Assembly (NCBI RefSeq): GCF_024614185.1
Contig: NZ_JAHTLF010000018.1
Coordinates: 531,821 to 595,820 of the forward strand
Direction of reading: 5' to 3'
DNA: 64,000 nt
Source of the DNA: Nocardioides carbamazepini
GTDB taxonomy: Bacteria; Actinomycetota; Actinomycetes; Propionibacteriales; Nocardioidaceae
The position numbers were made by a program, and so were the translations under genes. The notes below the pieces were generated by a model that made no database searches, was not told the origin of the DNA, and saw only the letters and a program-made list of their open reading frames with translations. Positions 27,895-38,092 of this stretch are shown one piece after another (position 1 is the stretch's first letter; each line of letters opens with the position of its first letter).

Positions 27895-29189
27895 CAGATC
27901 GCCTGCTTCAGGTGGTCGGGGACGCCGAACGTCTGCACGGCGACCTGCTTCTCGACGGGGTACACCTCGCGGCCGAGCATCGCGGCGACGATGACCGAGT
28001 TGCGGTACGGGCCCATGCCGAGGTCCGGGGCCAGCAGGGAGTGGGTGTGCTCCTCGGCGTTCTGCACGAAGATCTCGCCGCCGCGTACGTCGACGGAGTA
28101 GTCGGCGGCGACGTCGTAGCGACCGCGGGCGTCGTACCGGATCCGGTCCCGGACGCCGTCGAGGAACGCTGGCCGGGTGGGCGCGTAGCCGGTGGCGAGC
28201 ACCAGGCCCCCGGTGGCGAGGCCGAACGACTCACCGGTCTCGACGTGCAGCAGGTCCAGCTCGCTGCCGCCCGTGACCGGGCGGGCGCCGCGGACCTCGG
28301 TGTTGGTGAGCAGCGTCGTGCGCGGGCCGACGCCGGTGACCCGCTGCTGGTAGTGCAGGTCGAAGATCGCGTCGACCAGGTCGCCGCTGATCCCCTTGAA
28401 CAGGTGACGCTGCTCGCGGGCCAGCCGGTCGCGGGTGTCGATGGGGAGCGCACGGTGGTAGGCGCCGTACTCCGGCGAGGTCATCTCCAGCGTGAGCTTG
28501 GTGTACTCCATCGGGAAGAACCGCGGGCTGCGGGTCAGCCACACCAGCTCGTAGCCGCGGTCCGGCGCCTCGGCCAGCAGGTCCTGGTAGATCTCGGCCG
28601 CGCTCTGGCCGCTGCCGACGATGGTGATCCGCTCCTGCTGCTGCAGCTCGGCCTTGCGGGAGAGGTAGTCAGCCGAGTGCGTCGCGATGCCGTGGTCGAC
28701 CAGCGGGCGGAGCGGGTCCGGGACGCGCGGGGACGTGCCGATACCGAGGACCAGCCGACGGGTCCGCCAGGTCTCGCCGGCGGCGCTGCGCACGACGTAC
28801 GCCGTCCCGTCGTGCGTCACCTCGGTGACCCGCTGCCCGAAGCGCACGGAGGGCAGGCTCTCGGCGGCCCAGCGGCAGTAGTCGTCGTACTCCTTGCGCA
28901 GCGGGTAGAAGCTCTCGCGGATGTAGAACGGGTAGAGGTGGCCGGTCTGCTTGAGGTAGCTGAGGAACGACCAGCGCGAGGTCGGGTCGGCCATCGTGAC
29001 GAGGTCGGCGAGGAACGGGACCTGCAGGCTCGCGTCGTCGAGCAGCATCCCGGGGTGCCAGTCGAAGCCGTCGCGGGCCTCCAGGAAGACACCGTCGAGG
29101 TCGTCGCTCGCCCGCAGCGGGTCGGTCAGGCAGGCCAGGCCGAGGTTGAACGGACCGAGGCCGATGCCGACGAAGTCGTGGGTGATCAC
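27894..29189 (-). CDS. Lysine/diamine N-hydroxylase (IucD/DesB-like)
   Basis: A 431-residue flavin monooxygenase of the SidA/IucD/PvdA family, which hydroxylates a terminal amine using FAD and NADPH. The FAD motif G-I-G-L-G-P-F-N-L-G-L-A lies at residues 7-18, the NADPH motif G-S-G-Q-S-A-A-E-I-Y near 195, and the substrate motif A-T-G-Y near 335. GTG at 29189 overlaps the decarboxylase stop by 4 nt. With a decarboxylase before it, the likely substrate is cadaverine or putrescine rather than free lysine. Confidence 0.93.
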   Translation of the reverse strand: MITHDFVGIGLGPFNLGLACLTDPLRASDDLDGVFLEARDGFDWHPGMLLDDASLQVPFLADLVTMADPTSRWSFLSYLKQTGHLYPFYIRESFYPLRKEYDDYCRWAAESLPSVRFGQRVTEVTHDGTAYVVRSAAGETWRTRRLVLGIGTSPRVPDPLRPLVDHGIATHSADYLSRKAELQQQERITIVGSGQSAAEIYQDLLAEAPDRGYELVWLTRSPRFFPMEYTKLTLEMTSPEYGAYHRALPIDTRDRLAREQRHLFKGISGDLVDAIFDLHYQQRVTGVGPRTTLLTNTEVRGARPVTGGSELDLLHVETGESFGLATGGLVLATGYAPTRPAFLDGVRDRIRYDARGRYDVAADYSVDVRGGEIFVQNAEEHTHSLLAPDLGMGPYRNSVIVAAMLGREVYPVEKQVAVQTFGVPDHLKQAI

Positions 29190-30652
29190 CGGGCGACCTC
29201 CAGCGTCTGCCGCTGGTGCGCGGGCGCCAGCCGGGCGCCGGCGGCCCGGACGAGGCCGAGGACCCCCGTGATGTCCTCGACCGTCGCCATCGGGTTGAGC
29301 AGGGTGAGCTTGAGGTGCTGCACGCCGTCGACCTTGGTCGCCGCGATCATCGCCCGGCCCGACGCGTAGAGCTCCTCCCGGATCGCGTTGGCGAGGGCGG
29401 CGCTCGCCCTCTCGTCGAGCGCGGGCCCGGGCGGGACGTAGCGGAAGACGAGGGTGCTCAGCTCGGGTGCGGCGGCGAAGGCGAGGTCGACCTCGTCCCG
29501 GTGGGCGGCGTACACCTCCGTCGCGAGGTCGATGACCGCGTCGACGTACCGGCCGACGAGGTCGGGTCCCATCGTCCGCAGCGTCACCCACAGCTTGAGT
29601 GCGTCGAAGCGGCGGGTGGTCTGCAGGCTCTTGTCGACCTGGTTGGGGTTGGTGGCCTCGCGCGGGTTGAGGTAGTCGGCGTGCCAGGTCGCCGGGCGCA
29701 GCGTGGCACGGTCGCGCACGACGATCGCGCTCGACGACACCGGCTGGAAGAAGGTCTTGTGGAAGTCGACGGTCACCGAGTCCGCGCGCTCGATCCCCCG
29801 GAGCCGGTCGCGGCGGGTCGGGGAGACGAGGAGCCCGCCGCCGTACGCCGCGTCGACGTGGAGCCAGGCGTCGTACGCGACGGCGAGGTCGGCGATCTCG
29901 TCGAGCGGGTCGATCGCGCCGAAGTCCGTGGTCCCTGCCGTCGCGACGATCGCCATCGGCCGCAGGCCGAGATCGACGCAGGCCGCGAGCGAGCGCTCCA
30001 GCGCGACCGGGTCCATCCGGTGCCGCTCGTCGGTCGGCACGCTGACCACAGACTCGTCGCCGAGGCCGAGCAGCCGCGCGGACTTCTGCACCGAGAAGTG
30101 GCTCTCCGCCGAGGCGAGGATGCGCAGCCGCTCGGCGGGGACCTGCTCGTGCCGGCCGCGGGCGAGCAGCAGGGCCTGCAGGTTGGACTGGCTGCCGCCG
30201 CTGGTGAACACCCCGTCCGGGTCACCGCCCTCGTCGTAGCCGATCCGCTCCGCCGTCCACGCGATCAGGCGCCGCTCGATGAACGTCCCTCCGACGCTCT
30301 GGTCGAAGGTGTCCAGCGAGCTGTTGACCGAGGCCACGAACAGCTCGGCCAGCAGGGCCGGTACGACGACCGGGCAGTTGAGGTGGGCGGCGTACGACGG
30401 CTCGTGGAACCAGACCGCGTCGTCGAGCCACAGCCGCGACATCTCGTCGAGGACCTGGGTGGCATCGGCCAGCGGCTGGTCGAGATCGACCTCCGCCACC
30501 TGGGCGGCCGCCCGGTGCGGTGGCATACCGGTCGCCGGTCCGCTCACCCCCTTGAGCTGGCGCAGCAGGTGATCGAGACCCTCGCCGAGAGTGGCGGCGT
30601 AGTGGTCGGCATGGGCAGGATGGAACACGTGGTGCAAGGGGAGCTGAGGCAC
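29186..30652 (-). CDS. PLP-dependent amino acid decarboxylase (DesA-like, siderophore)
   Basis: A group II PLP decarboxylase of about 488 residues. The PLP lysine is in D-F-H-K-T-F-F-Q-P, the cofactor aspartate in L-H-V-D-A-A-Y-G-G, and T-S-G-G-S-Q-S-N-L lies near residue 145. As first gene of a hydroxamate operon it probably makes cadaverine from lysine, the DesA step. GTG at 30652 is chosen because the iron box at 30676-30694 lies just upstream, AAGTGAG precedes it, and the length fits the family; the open frame reaches 30994 but would run through the operator. Confidence 0.9.
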   Translation of the reverse strand: MPQLPLHHVFHPAHADHYAATLGEGLDHLLRQLKGVSGPATGMPPHRAAAQVAEVDLDQPLADATQVLDEMSRLWLDDAVWFHEPSYAAHLNCPVVVPALLAELFVASVNSSLDTFDQSVGGTFIERRLIAWTAERIGYDEGGDPDGVFTSGGSQSNLQALLLARGRHEQVPAERLRILASAESHFSVQKSARLLGLGDESVVSVPTDERHRMDPVALERSLAACVDLGLRPMAIVATAGTTDFGAIDPLDEIADLAVAYDAWLHVDAAYGGGLLVSPTRRDRLRGIERADSVTVDFHKTFFQPVSSSAIVVRDRATLRPATWHADYLNPREATNPNQVDKSLQTTRRFDALKLWVTLRTMGPDLVGRYVDAVIDLATEVYAAHRDEVDLAFAAAPELSTLVFRYVPPGPALDERASAALANAIREELYASGRAMIAATKVDGVQHLKLTLLNPMATVEDITGVLGLVRAAGARLAPAHQRQTLEVAR

Positions 30653-30675
30653 GACAGGCTCACTTCGGTCCGAGA

Positions 30676-30694
30676 TCAGGTAAGCCTTACCTAA
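30676..30694 (-). promoter_or_regulatory. DtxR/IdeR/DmdR iron box
   Basis: The 19-bp sequence TTAGGTAAGGCTTACCTGA (minus strand) matches the actinobacterial iron-box consensus at 16 of 19 positions and is nearly palindromic. It sits 24 bp before the decarboxylase GTG, so the siderophore operon should be repressed by an iron-loaded DtxR-family protein. Confidence 0.88.
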
Positions 30695-30980
30695 GCAGAT
30701 CGGACCGGGCTGTGGCACCCCCTGTCTCAGGTGCGGCGCATCACGCCCGCTTCCGACGTGATCGACAGCGATCCGATGAACCAGCTTGATCGGATCCCGG
30801 TCAATGCCCGCCAGGAAGTGGCCTGGCCGACCGCTCGTCGCGTCGTACCGACCGCTGGTCGACAACCCGGCCCCACTCGGCGCGCAGCCGGCCCGCACCC
30901 CTCCCGGCGCGAGCGCCGCCGCTCCTAGCGTCGGAACGTCCGTGACCCCGGTCACATGCACCGATCCGAGGAGGCCCGTC
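30695..30980. other. Intergenic region between siderophore operon and acetate genes
   Basis: Together with the iron box this is a gap of about 330 bp between divergent operons. Apart from the box and the GAGGAGG Shine-Dalgarno sequence of the DUF485 gene (about 30968-30974), no convincing gene, repeat or RNA was seen. The promoters of both operons must lie here. Confidence 0.6.
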
Positions 30981-31367
30981 GTGACGTCCGACATCTCGCC
31001 CCATGACCCTCATGACGCCGCAGCGCGCCATGATCCCGTGTACGACGAGCTCCGGGCGATGCCGGAGTTCGCCGAGCTCAAGCGCCGCTACCGGGGCTTC
31101 GTGTTCCCGGCGACGATCGCCTTCCTGAGCTGGTACCTGCTCTACGTCGTTCTCTCCAACTGGGCCGGCGGCTTCATGGGCACGCAGGTGGTCGGCAACA
31201 TCAACGTGGCCCTGGTCTTCGGGCTGCTGCAGTTCGTGACGACCTTCCTCCTCGCGTGGCTCTACGCCCGCTACTCCAGCGCCCGCCTCGACCCGCTGGC
31301 GCGCCAGCTCGACGAGCGCTTCGTCGCCCTCGAGGGCAAGTCCTCCCGCGGAAGGGGCGACCACTGA
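30981..31367 (+). CDS. DUF485 family membrane protein
   Basis: A 128-residue protein with two transmembrane helices (about residues 45-65 and 78-100) and the DUF485 signature F-x-x-L-K-R-R-Y-R-G-F-V-F-P before the first helix. DUF485 proteins (YjcH-like) are almost always encoded with an acetate/solute sodium symporter, as here, where the stop overlaps the symporter ATG by one base. The GTG at 30981 has a strong GAGGAGG ribosome site. It is probably an accessory subunit of the symporter. Confidence 0.93.
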   Translation: MTSDISPHDPHDAAARHDPVYDELRAMPEFAELKRRYRGFVFPATIAFLSWYLLYVVLSNWAGGFMGTQVVGNINVALVFGLLQFVTTFLLAWLYARYSSARLDPLARQLDERFVALEGKSSRGRGDH

Positions 31368-32971
31368 TGGACGACCAGCTCCTCACCACCCTGCTGTTCC
31401 TCGCCGTCGTCGCCCTGACCCTCGGCATCACCATCTGGGCGAGCCGCCAGACGTCCGGCACGGCCGACTTCTATGCCGGTGGCCGCAGCTTCTCGGGCAT
31501 CCAGAACGGCTTCGCGATCGGCGGCGACTACATGTCGGCGGCGTCCTTCCTCGGCATCTCCGGCGCGATCGCGCTGTCCGGGTACGACGGCTTCCTGTAC
31601 TCGATCGGCTTCCTCGTCGCCTGGCTCGTCGCGCTCCTGCTCGTCGCGGAGATGCTGCGCAACTCCGGCCGCTACACGATGGCCGACCAGCTGGCGTACC
31701 GCATGAAGCAGCGCCCGGTCCGGATGGCCGCGGCCACGTCGACGGTCGTGGTGTCGATCTTCTACCTGCTGGCCCAGATGGTGGGCGCGGGTGCGCTCGT
31801 CGCGCTCCTGCTCGGCGCGGACAGCCAGGCGCTGAAGAACCTCACCATCGTCGGCGTCGGCGCCCTGATGATCTTCTACGTCACCATCGGCGGCATGAAG
31901 GGCACCACCTGGGTGCAGATCGTCAAGGCGATCCTGCTGATGGTGGGCTCGGCGCTGATCGTCGTCCTGGTGCTCGCGCACTTCCACTTCAACCTGTCCG
32001 AGCTGCTCGGCACCGCCGCGTCCAACACCGGCAAGGGCCAGGCATTCCTCGAGCCCGGGCTGAAGTACGGCATCGACACCACCAGCAAGATCGACTTCCT
32101 CAGCCTCGGCCTGGCGCTGGTGCTCGGTACCGCGGGGCTGCCGCACATCCTGATCCGCTTCTACACCGTCCCGACGGCCCAGGACGCCCGCAAGTCGGTG
32201 CTCTGGGCGATCGGCCTGATCGGCGTGTTCTACCTGTTCACGCTGGTGCTCGGCTTCGGCGCGGCCGCGATGCTCAAGGGCGACAAGGCCACCGACGTGG
32301 CGGCGTCCGGCGGCAACCTGGCGTCGCCGCTGCTCGCCGAGGAGGTCGGTGGCGGCGCCGGGTCCACGGGCGGCGCGATCCTGTTGGCGTTCATCGCGGC
32401 AGTCGCCTTCGCGACGATCCTCGCGGTGGTGGCGGGCCTGACCCTCACCTCCTCGACCTCCGTGGCGCACGACATCTACAACAGCGTCGTGAAGGGCGGG
32501 AAGGCGAGCGAGCACGACGAGATCAAGGTGACCCGGATCGCCGCGGCGGCCATCGGCGTCATCTCCATCGCGCTCGCGATCCCGGCGCAGAAGCTGAACA
32601 TCGCCTTCCTGGTGGCGCTCGCGTTCGCGGTGGCGGCCTCGGCCAACCTGCCGGCGATCGTCTACAACATGTTCTGGAAGCGCTTCAACACCCGTGGCGC
32701 CACCTGGGGCATCTACGGCGGCCTGCTGTCGTCGGTCGGCCTGGTGTTCTTCTCCCCCGTCGTGTCGGGCTCGGAGACCGCTCTGGTCACCGGCGCGGAC
32801 TGGTCCTGGTTCCCGCTGAGCAACCCGGGCATCATCTCGATCCCGCTCGGCTTCTCCTTCGGCTGGCTCGGCACCGTCACCTCCCACGAGCCGGAGGCCG
32901 AGGAACGGTTCACCGAGCTCGAAGTCCGTGCCCTCACGGGCGCGGGCGCCGAGCAGGCGGTCCAGCACTAG
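31367..32971 (+). CDS. Sodium/solute symporter, acetate permease ActP-like
   Basis: A 534-residue SSS family transporter with about thirteen helices. The typical start A-D-F-Y-A-G-G-R-S-F-S-G-I-Q-N-G and the G-D-Y-M-S-A-A-S-F-L-G substrate region lie in the first 75 residues; P-H-I-L-I-R-F-Y-T-V is mid-protein. With DUF485 upstream and acetyl-CoA synthetase 200 bp downstream, acetate or another short monocarboxylate is the likely substrate. Confidence 0.93.
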   Translation: MDDQLLTTLLFLAVVALTLGITIWASRQTSGTADFYAGGRSFSGIQNGFAIGGDYMSAASFLGISGAIALSGYDGFLYSIGFLVAWLVALLLVAEMLRNSGRYTMADQLAYRMKQRPVRMAAATSTVVVSIFYLLAQMVGAGALVALLLGADSQALKNLTIVGVGALMIFYVTIGGMKGTTWVQIVKAILLMVGSALIVVLVLAHFHFNLSELLGTAASNTGKGQAFLEPGLKYGIDTTSKIDFLSLGLALVLGTAGLPHILIRFYTVPTAQDARKSVLWAIGLIGVFYLFTLVLGFGAAAMLKGDKATDVAASGGNLASPLLAEEVGGGAGSTGGAILLAFIAAVAFATILAVVAGLTLTSSTSVAHDIYNSVVKGGKASEHDEIKVTRIAAAAIGVISIALAIPAQKLNIAFLVALAFAVAASANLPAIVYNMFWKRFNTRGATWGIYGGLLSSVGLVFFSPVVSGSETALVTGADWSWFPLSNPGIISIPLGFSFGWLGTVTSHEPEAEERFTELEVRALTGAGAEQAVQH

Positions 32972-32986
32972 CCCGGGGCCCGTCCT

Positions 32987-33056
32987 TGTAACTACCTGCT
33001 ACCGCCACTACCGCACCGGTAGACCGGTGCGGTAGTGGCAAGAACAGATAGTTACA
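32987..33056. repeat. 70-bp nested palindrome between actP and acs
   Basis: Inner arms GCCACTACCGCACCGGT (33004-33020) and its complement (33023-33039) pair perfectly over 17 bp around AG. Outer arms TGTAACTA (32987-32994) and TAGTTACA (33049-33056) also pair, with 9 nt on each side between inner and outer arms. It begins 16 bp after the symporter stop, so it may terminate or attenuate transcription. There is no T-run. Confidence 0.7.
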
Positions 33057-33171
33057 GCAGAAGGCCGCCTCACCGGCGCCCGGACCGGCAACCCGCATGC
33101 AACCCCTTGTCGACAGACTTCCCGTGGGTCCTAATGTGACCTGAGGCACCCCACTCGATCAGGAGACGACC

Positions 33172-35160
<1,989 letters not shown>

Positions 35161-35164
35161 TCCC

Positions 35165-35375
35165 CGACCCGTCGCAGATTGAACGAACACCGACGCCGAC
35201 CCGGCTCAGATTGAACTCGAGAAAGTTCACTCTGCGCCGGGTCGGCGCGTGTCCGGGTTCAGTCTGCGCCGGGTCGGCGCGCGTCCGGGTTCAGTCTCCG
35301 CCGGGTCGGCGCGTGTCCGGGTTCAGCTTGCGCCGGGTCGGGGCTCCCAGAGCTTCAGTCTGAGCCGGGTCGGCG
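35165..35375. repeat. Array of seven 32-bp repeats, two inverted then five direct
   Basis: Five direct units begin TTCA at 35226, 35258, 35290, 35322 and 35354, exactly 32 bp apart; the core is TTCAGTCTGCGCCGGGTCGG and GCGCCG-GGT-CGGCGC forms a hairpin inside it. Two units in opposite orientation precede them, ending TTGAA at 35179 and 35211, again 32 bp apart. The last direct units are more diverged. The array fills the gap between acs and the next gene and ends at the latter's -10 box. Confidence 0.85.
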
Positions 35376-35388
35376 TACCTTGTGGGCC

Positions 35389-35808
35389 GTGCCCGCACTC
35401 GAACCCGTCGCCTGGACCGCCCTGCCCGCCGAGCTCATCGCGTTCTGGACGGAGTACCACCTCTGCACGCTGAGCACGCTCGACCGGCACGGCGCCCCCC
35501 ATGCCGTCCCCGTCGGCGCGACCCTCGACCTCGACCGGCAGTGCGCCTGGATCATCACCCGGCGCGGCTCGCAGAAGGTGCGCAACCTCGGCCGCGACCC
35601 GCGCCTCACGATCACCCAGGTCGACCGCGGCCGCTGGGCGTCACTGGTCGGGACCGGTGAGGTGCGGGAGGACGAGGAGTCCGTGACCCGCGCCTGTGAG
35701 CTGTACGCCGCCCGCTACCGCCCGCCGACCCCGAACCCCGAGCGGGTGGCGATCCGGGTCACCGTGGCGCGGATCCTGGGCTCGGTCCAGGTGCTGCCCG
35801 AAGCCTGA
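35389..35808 (+). CDS. Pyridoxamine 5'-phosphate oxidase-fold protein, PPOX class
   Basis: A 139-residue split-barrel protein of the PPOX class common in actinobacteria, where members bind F420, FMN or haem. The pattern L-C-T-L-S-T-L-D-R-H-G-A-P-H-A-V-P-V-G and then R-G-S-Q-K-V-R-N-L is typical. GTG at 35389 is chosen because TACCTT ends 7 nt before it (leaderless), after the repeat array. The substrate is unknown. The end overlaps the convergent membrane protein by 50 bp. Confidence 0.85.
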   Translation: MPALEPVAWTALPAELIAFWTEYHLCTLSTLDRHGAPHAVPVGATLDLDRQCAWIITRRGSQKVRNLGRDPRLTITQVDRGRWASLVGTGEVREDEESVTRACELYAARYRPPTPNPERVAIRVTVARILGSVQVLPEA

Positions 35809-36178
35809 GCTCCTCCGCCCGACGGTCCTGCCACCGCAGGAGCTGCTCGCCGAGGACGAGTCCCGCGAGAACACCGCCCACGTAGAGCAGCACGCTCTCG
35901 GCCGAGCCGGTCTCGTCGTCAAAGACGAACTCCTGGCCGGAGACGAGCGTGAGCCCGACGCCGACGCACAACGCGACGGTCGGCACGATCAGCCGGTCCA
36001 CCAGGTCACGGCGATAGAGCACCTGCCAGGCCGCGCCCAGCACCAGCCCGGCGACGGCGAACGGGACCCGGTCGGCGTCGAGGAACTCCTGGCCGGCGAC
36101 GCCGAATCCCAGGCCGAACCCCGGCAGCATCCACGCCCACCCCTGCCGGGCGACGCGATCCAGAGCACGACCTTCCAC
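35759..36178 (-). CDS. Small hypothetical membrane protein downstream of nhaA
   Basis: A protein of up to 139 residues with three to four hydrophobic segments (about residues 17-30, 38-54, 62-78, 92-110) and a basic C-terminus. No family recognised. The GTG at 36178 is 3 nt after the nhaA stop and lacks a clear ribosome site, suggesting coupling; an ATG at 36130 is the alternative. Its last 50 bp overlap the end of the convergent PPOX gene, so the exact extent is less certain. Confidence 0.6.
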   Translation of the reverse strand: MEGRALDRVARQGWAWMLPGFGLGFGVAGQEFLDADRVPFAVAGLVLGAAWQVLYRRDLVDRLIVPTVALCVGVGLTLVSGQEFVFDDETGSAESVLLYVGGVLAGLVLGEQLLRWQDRRAEELRLRAAPGPSPGSAPR

Positions 36179-36181
36179 GGG

Positions 36182-37549
36182 TCAGATGCTGTCACCGCGC
36201 GCGCGGTCGCGTCCCGACAACAGCAGAAGCAGTACGCCGACCGCGGCCGCGACCACCGACGCGACCAGGATGCCGACCTTCGCCTCGGCGGTGAGCAGGT
36301 CGGAGCCCGGGAAGGACAGGCCGGCGATGAACAGCGAGACGGTGAAGCCGATGCCGGCGACCGCACCGACACCGACGATCTGCGGCCAGGACGTGCCCTC
36401 CGGCATCCGGCCGACGCCGAGCCGGATCGCGACGAAGCAGGCGAGCGTGATGCCGAGCGGCTTGCCGAGGACCAGACCGGCGGCGATGCCGAGCGCGACG
36501 GGCGAGCGCAGCGCCTCGCCGAGGACGCCGTCGCCCAGGGCGACGCCGGCGTTGGCGAGGGCGAACACCGGCAGCACGACGTACGACGACAGCGGGTGCA
36601 GCTTCGACTGCAGTCGTTCGACGACGGGGACCGACTCACCGATGAGGAAGCGCAGCCGGTGCAGCTCCTCGGCGTCCAGCTCGTTGTCGCGCAGGCCCTC
36701 GACGGCGTAGTCGGTCGCAGCCTCGGGACGCAGCAGGGCGACCGCCGGGGTGAGCAGGCCGATCGCGACGCCGGCGAGCGTGGCGTGCACCCCGGACTGG
36801 AGCAGCGCGAACCACACCGTCACGCCGAGGACGGCGTACACCGGAATCGCCCACACCCGCGCGGCGCGGAGCGCGGCCATCAGCACCAGCAGGCCGAGGG
36901 CGAGGGCGAGCCAGCCGAAGGACAGGTCGGCGGTGTAGAACACCGCGATCACCAGGATCGCGCCGATGTCGTCGACGATCGCGAGCGTCAGCAGGAACAG
37001 CCGCGCGGCGGACGGGATCCGCGAGCCGAGCAGGCCGAGCACGCCGACGGCGAAGGCGATGTCGGTCGCCATCGGGATCCCCCAGCCGCCCGAGCCCTCA
37101 CCGCCACCGACGATCGCGACATAGACCAGCGCCGGCACGACCATGCCGCCGACGGCGGCGACGATCGGCAGCGCCGCGGTGCGCGGGTCGCGGAGGTCGC
37201 CGTGGACCAGCTCGTACTTGATCTCGAGGCCGACCACGAAGAAGAAGACGGTCATCAGCCCGTCGTTGACCCAGTGCTGGAGCGACTCCTCGATCCGCCA
37301 GTCCCCCACCTCGAGGGCGATGGGCGTGTGCCAGAAGTGGTCGTACGCCGACGCCCAGCCGTCGAACGGGAGATTCACCCAGAGCAGCGCGATGACGGTG
37401 GCCGCGAGCAGCAGCGCCGATCCCGCCGCCTCGACGTGGAGGAACTCGCGCAGCGGGCGGGCGACGTAGCGCGCCAGCGGGCGCTCGCTCGCGGTCCACA
37501 CAGGGCCGCGGCGCCACAGGTCGTCCGGGGTGCGGGCGGGGTCGGACAT
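36182..37549 (-). CDS. nhaA: NhaA-type Na+/H+ antiporter
   Basis: A 455-residue secondary transporter with about twelve helices. NhaA landmarks are visible: H-W-V-N-D-G-L-M-T-V-F-F-F-V-V-G-L-E-I-K-Y-E near residue 80, the A-T-D-I-A-F-A segment and the ion-binding pair in I-V-D-D-I-G-A-I. It exchanges Na+ or Li+ for protons and serves pH and salt homeostasis. It appears co-transcribed with the small membrane protein after it. Confidence 0.95.
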   Translation of the reverse strand: MSDPARTPDDLWRRGPVWTASERPLARYVARPLREFLHVEAAGSALLLAATVIALLWVNLPFDGWASAYDHFWHTPIALEVGDWRIEESLQHWVNDGLMTVFFFVVGLEIKYELVHGDLRDPRTAALPIVAAVGGMVVPALVYVAIVGGGEGSGGWGIPMATDIAFAVGVLGLLGSRIPSAARLFLLTLAIVDDIGAILVIAVFYTADLSFGWLALALGLLVLMAALRAARVWAIPVYAVLGVTVWFALLQSGVHATLAGVAIGLLTPAVALLRPEAATDYAVEGLRDNELDAEELHRLRFLIGESVPVVERLQSKLHPLSSYVVLPVFALANAGVALGDGVLGEALRSPVALGIAAGLVLGKPLGITLACFVAIRLGVGRMPEGTSWPQIVGVGAVAGIGFTVSLFIAGLSFPGSDLLTAEAKVGILVASVVAAAVGVLLLLLSGRDRARGDSI

Positions 37550-37651
37550 GGGGCGGGCTCCTGACGTCAGGCGGGCGCGGCGAGTTCACATGCCGACCAG
37601 ACTTCCCGGCTCACCTGCACCGATCTTATCGATGTCGGTAAGGTCGGTCGC

Positions 37652-38062
37652 ATGGCCACCGAACCGCGGACCCTCACTGGGGAAGAGCCGACCATCGGGC
37701 GTCTCATCAAGGACGCCCAGACCGACTTCTCCACGATCATGCGCAAGGAGATCCAGCTCGCCAAGTCCGAGCTGAAGGTCAGCGTCACCGCGGGTGGCGT
37801 CGGGGCCGGCCTGATCGCGGCCGCCCTGTTCCTCCTGGTGCTGGCCGTCATCATGCTGTCGGTGGCGATCGCCTACCTCATCCACTGGAACGGATCGGGC
37901 CTCGACCTGCACTGGGCGTTCCTGATCGTCTTCGGCTTCTACGTCCTGCTGGCCGCGCTGCTGGTGTTCCTCGCGATCCGCAGCTTCAAGAAGGTCAAGG
38001 CACCCGAACGCGCCATCGGGCAGGGGCGCGAGATCCCGCGCGCCCTCAAGGGCCAGGCCTGA
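37652..38062 (+). CDS. Actinobacterial holin-X-like (phage_holin_3_6) membrane protein
   Basis: A 136-residue protein with two long transmembrane helices (about residues 48-75 and 85-110) and the family start P-T-I-G-R-L-I-K-D-A-Q-T-D-F-S-T-I-M-R-K-E-I-Q-L-A-K-S-E. Despite the family name these genes are common housekeeping genes in actinobacteria and no phage genes are nearby. TAAGGT lies 7 nt before the ATG (leaderless). It probably shares a transcript with the fructosamine kinase 30 bp downstream. Confidence 0.88.
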   Translation: MATEPRTLTGEEPTIGRLIKDAQTDFSTIMRKEIQLAKSELKVSVTAGGVGAGLIAAALFLLVLAVIMLSVAIAYLIHWNGSGLDLHWAFLIVFGFYVLLAALLVFLAIRSFKKVKAPERAIGQGREIPRALKGQA

Positions 38063-38092
38063 GTCGCAGCGCAGGGCACGAGGAGGACGCCG

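Noticed and set aside
28406-30994. Upstream extension of the siderophore decarboxylase to 30994
   Set aside because: It would place the iron box and promoter inside the coding sequence, and the extra residues match nothing in the family.
35165-35375. Regular repeat array resembling CRISPR
   Set aside because: The 32-bp units follow each other directly with no unique spacers, include inverted copies, and there are no cas genes in the window.
37652-38062. Holin-like protein as a sign of prophage
   Set aside because: The family is a common chromosomal actinobacterial membrane protein and no endolysin, capsid, tail or integrase gene is nearby.
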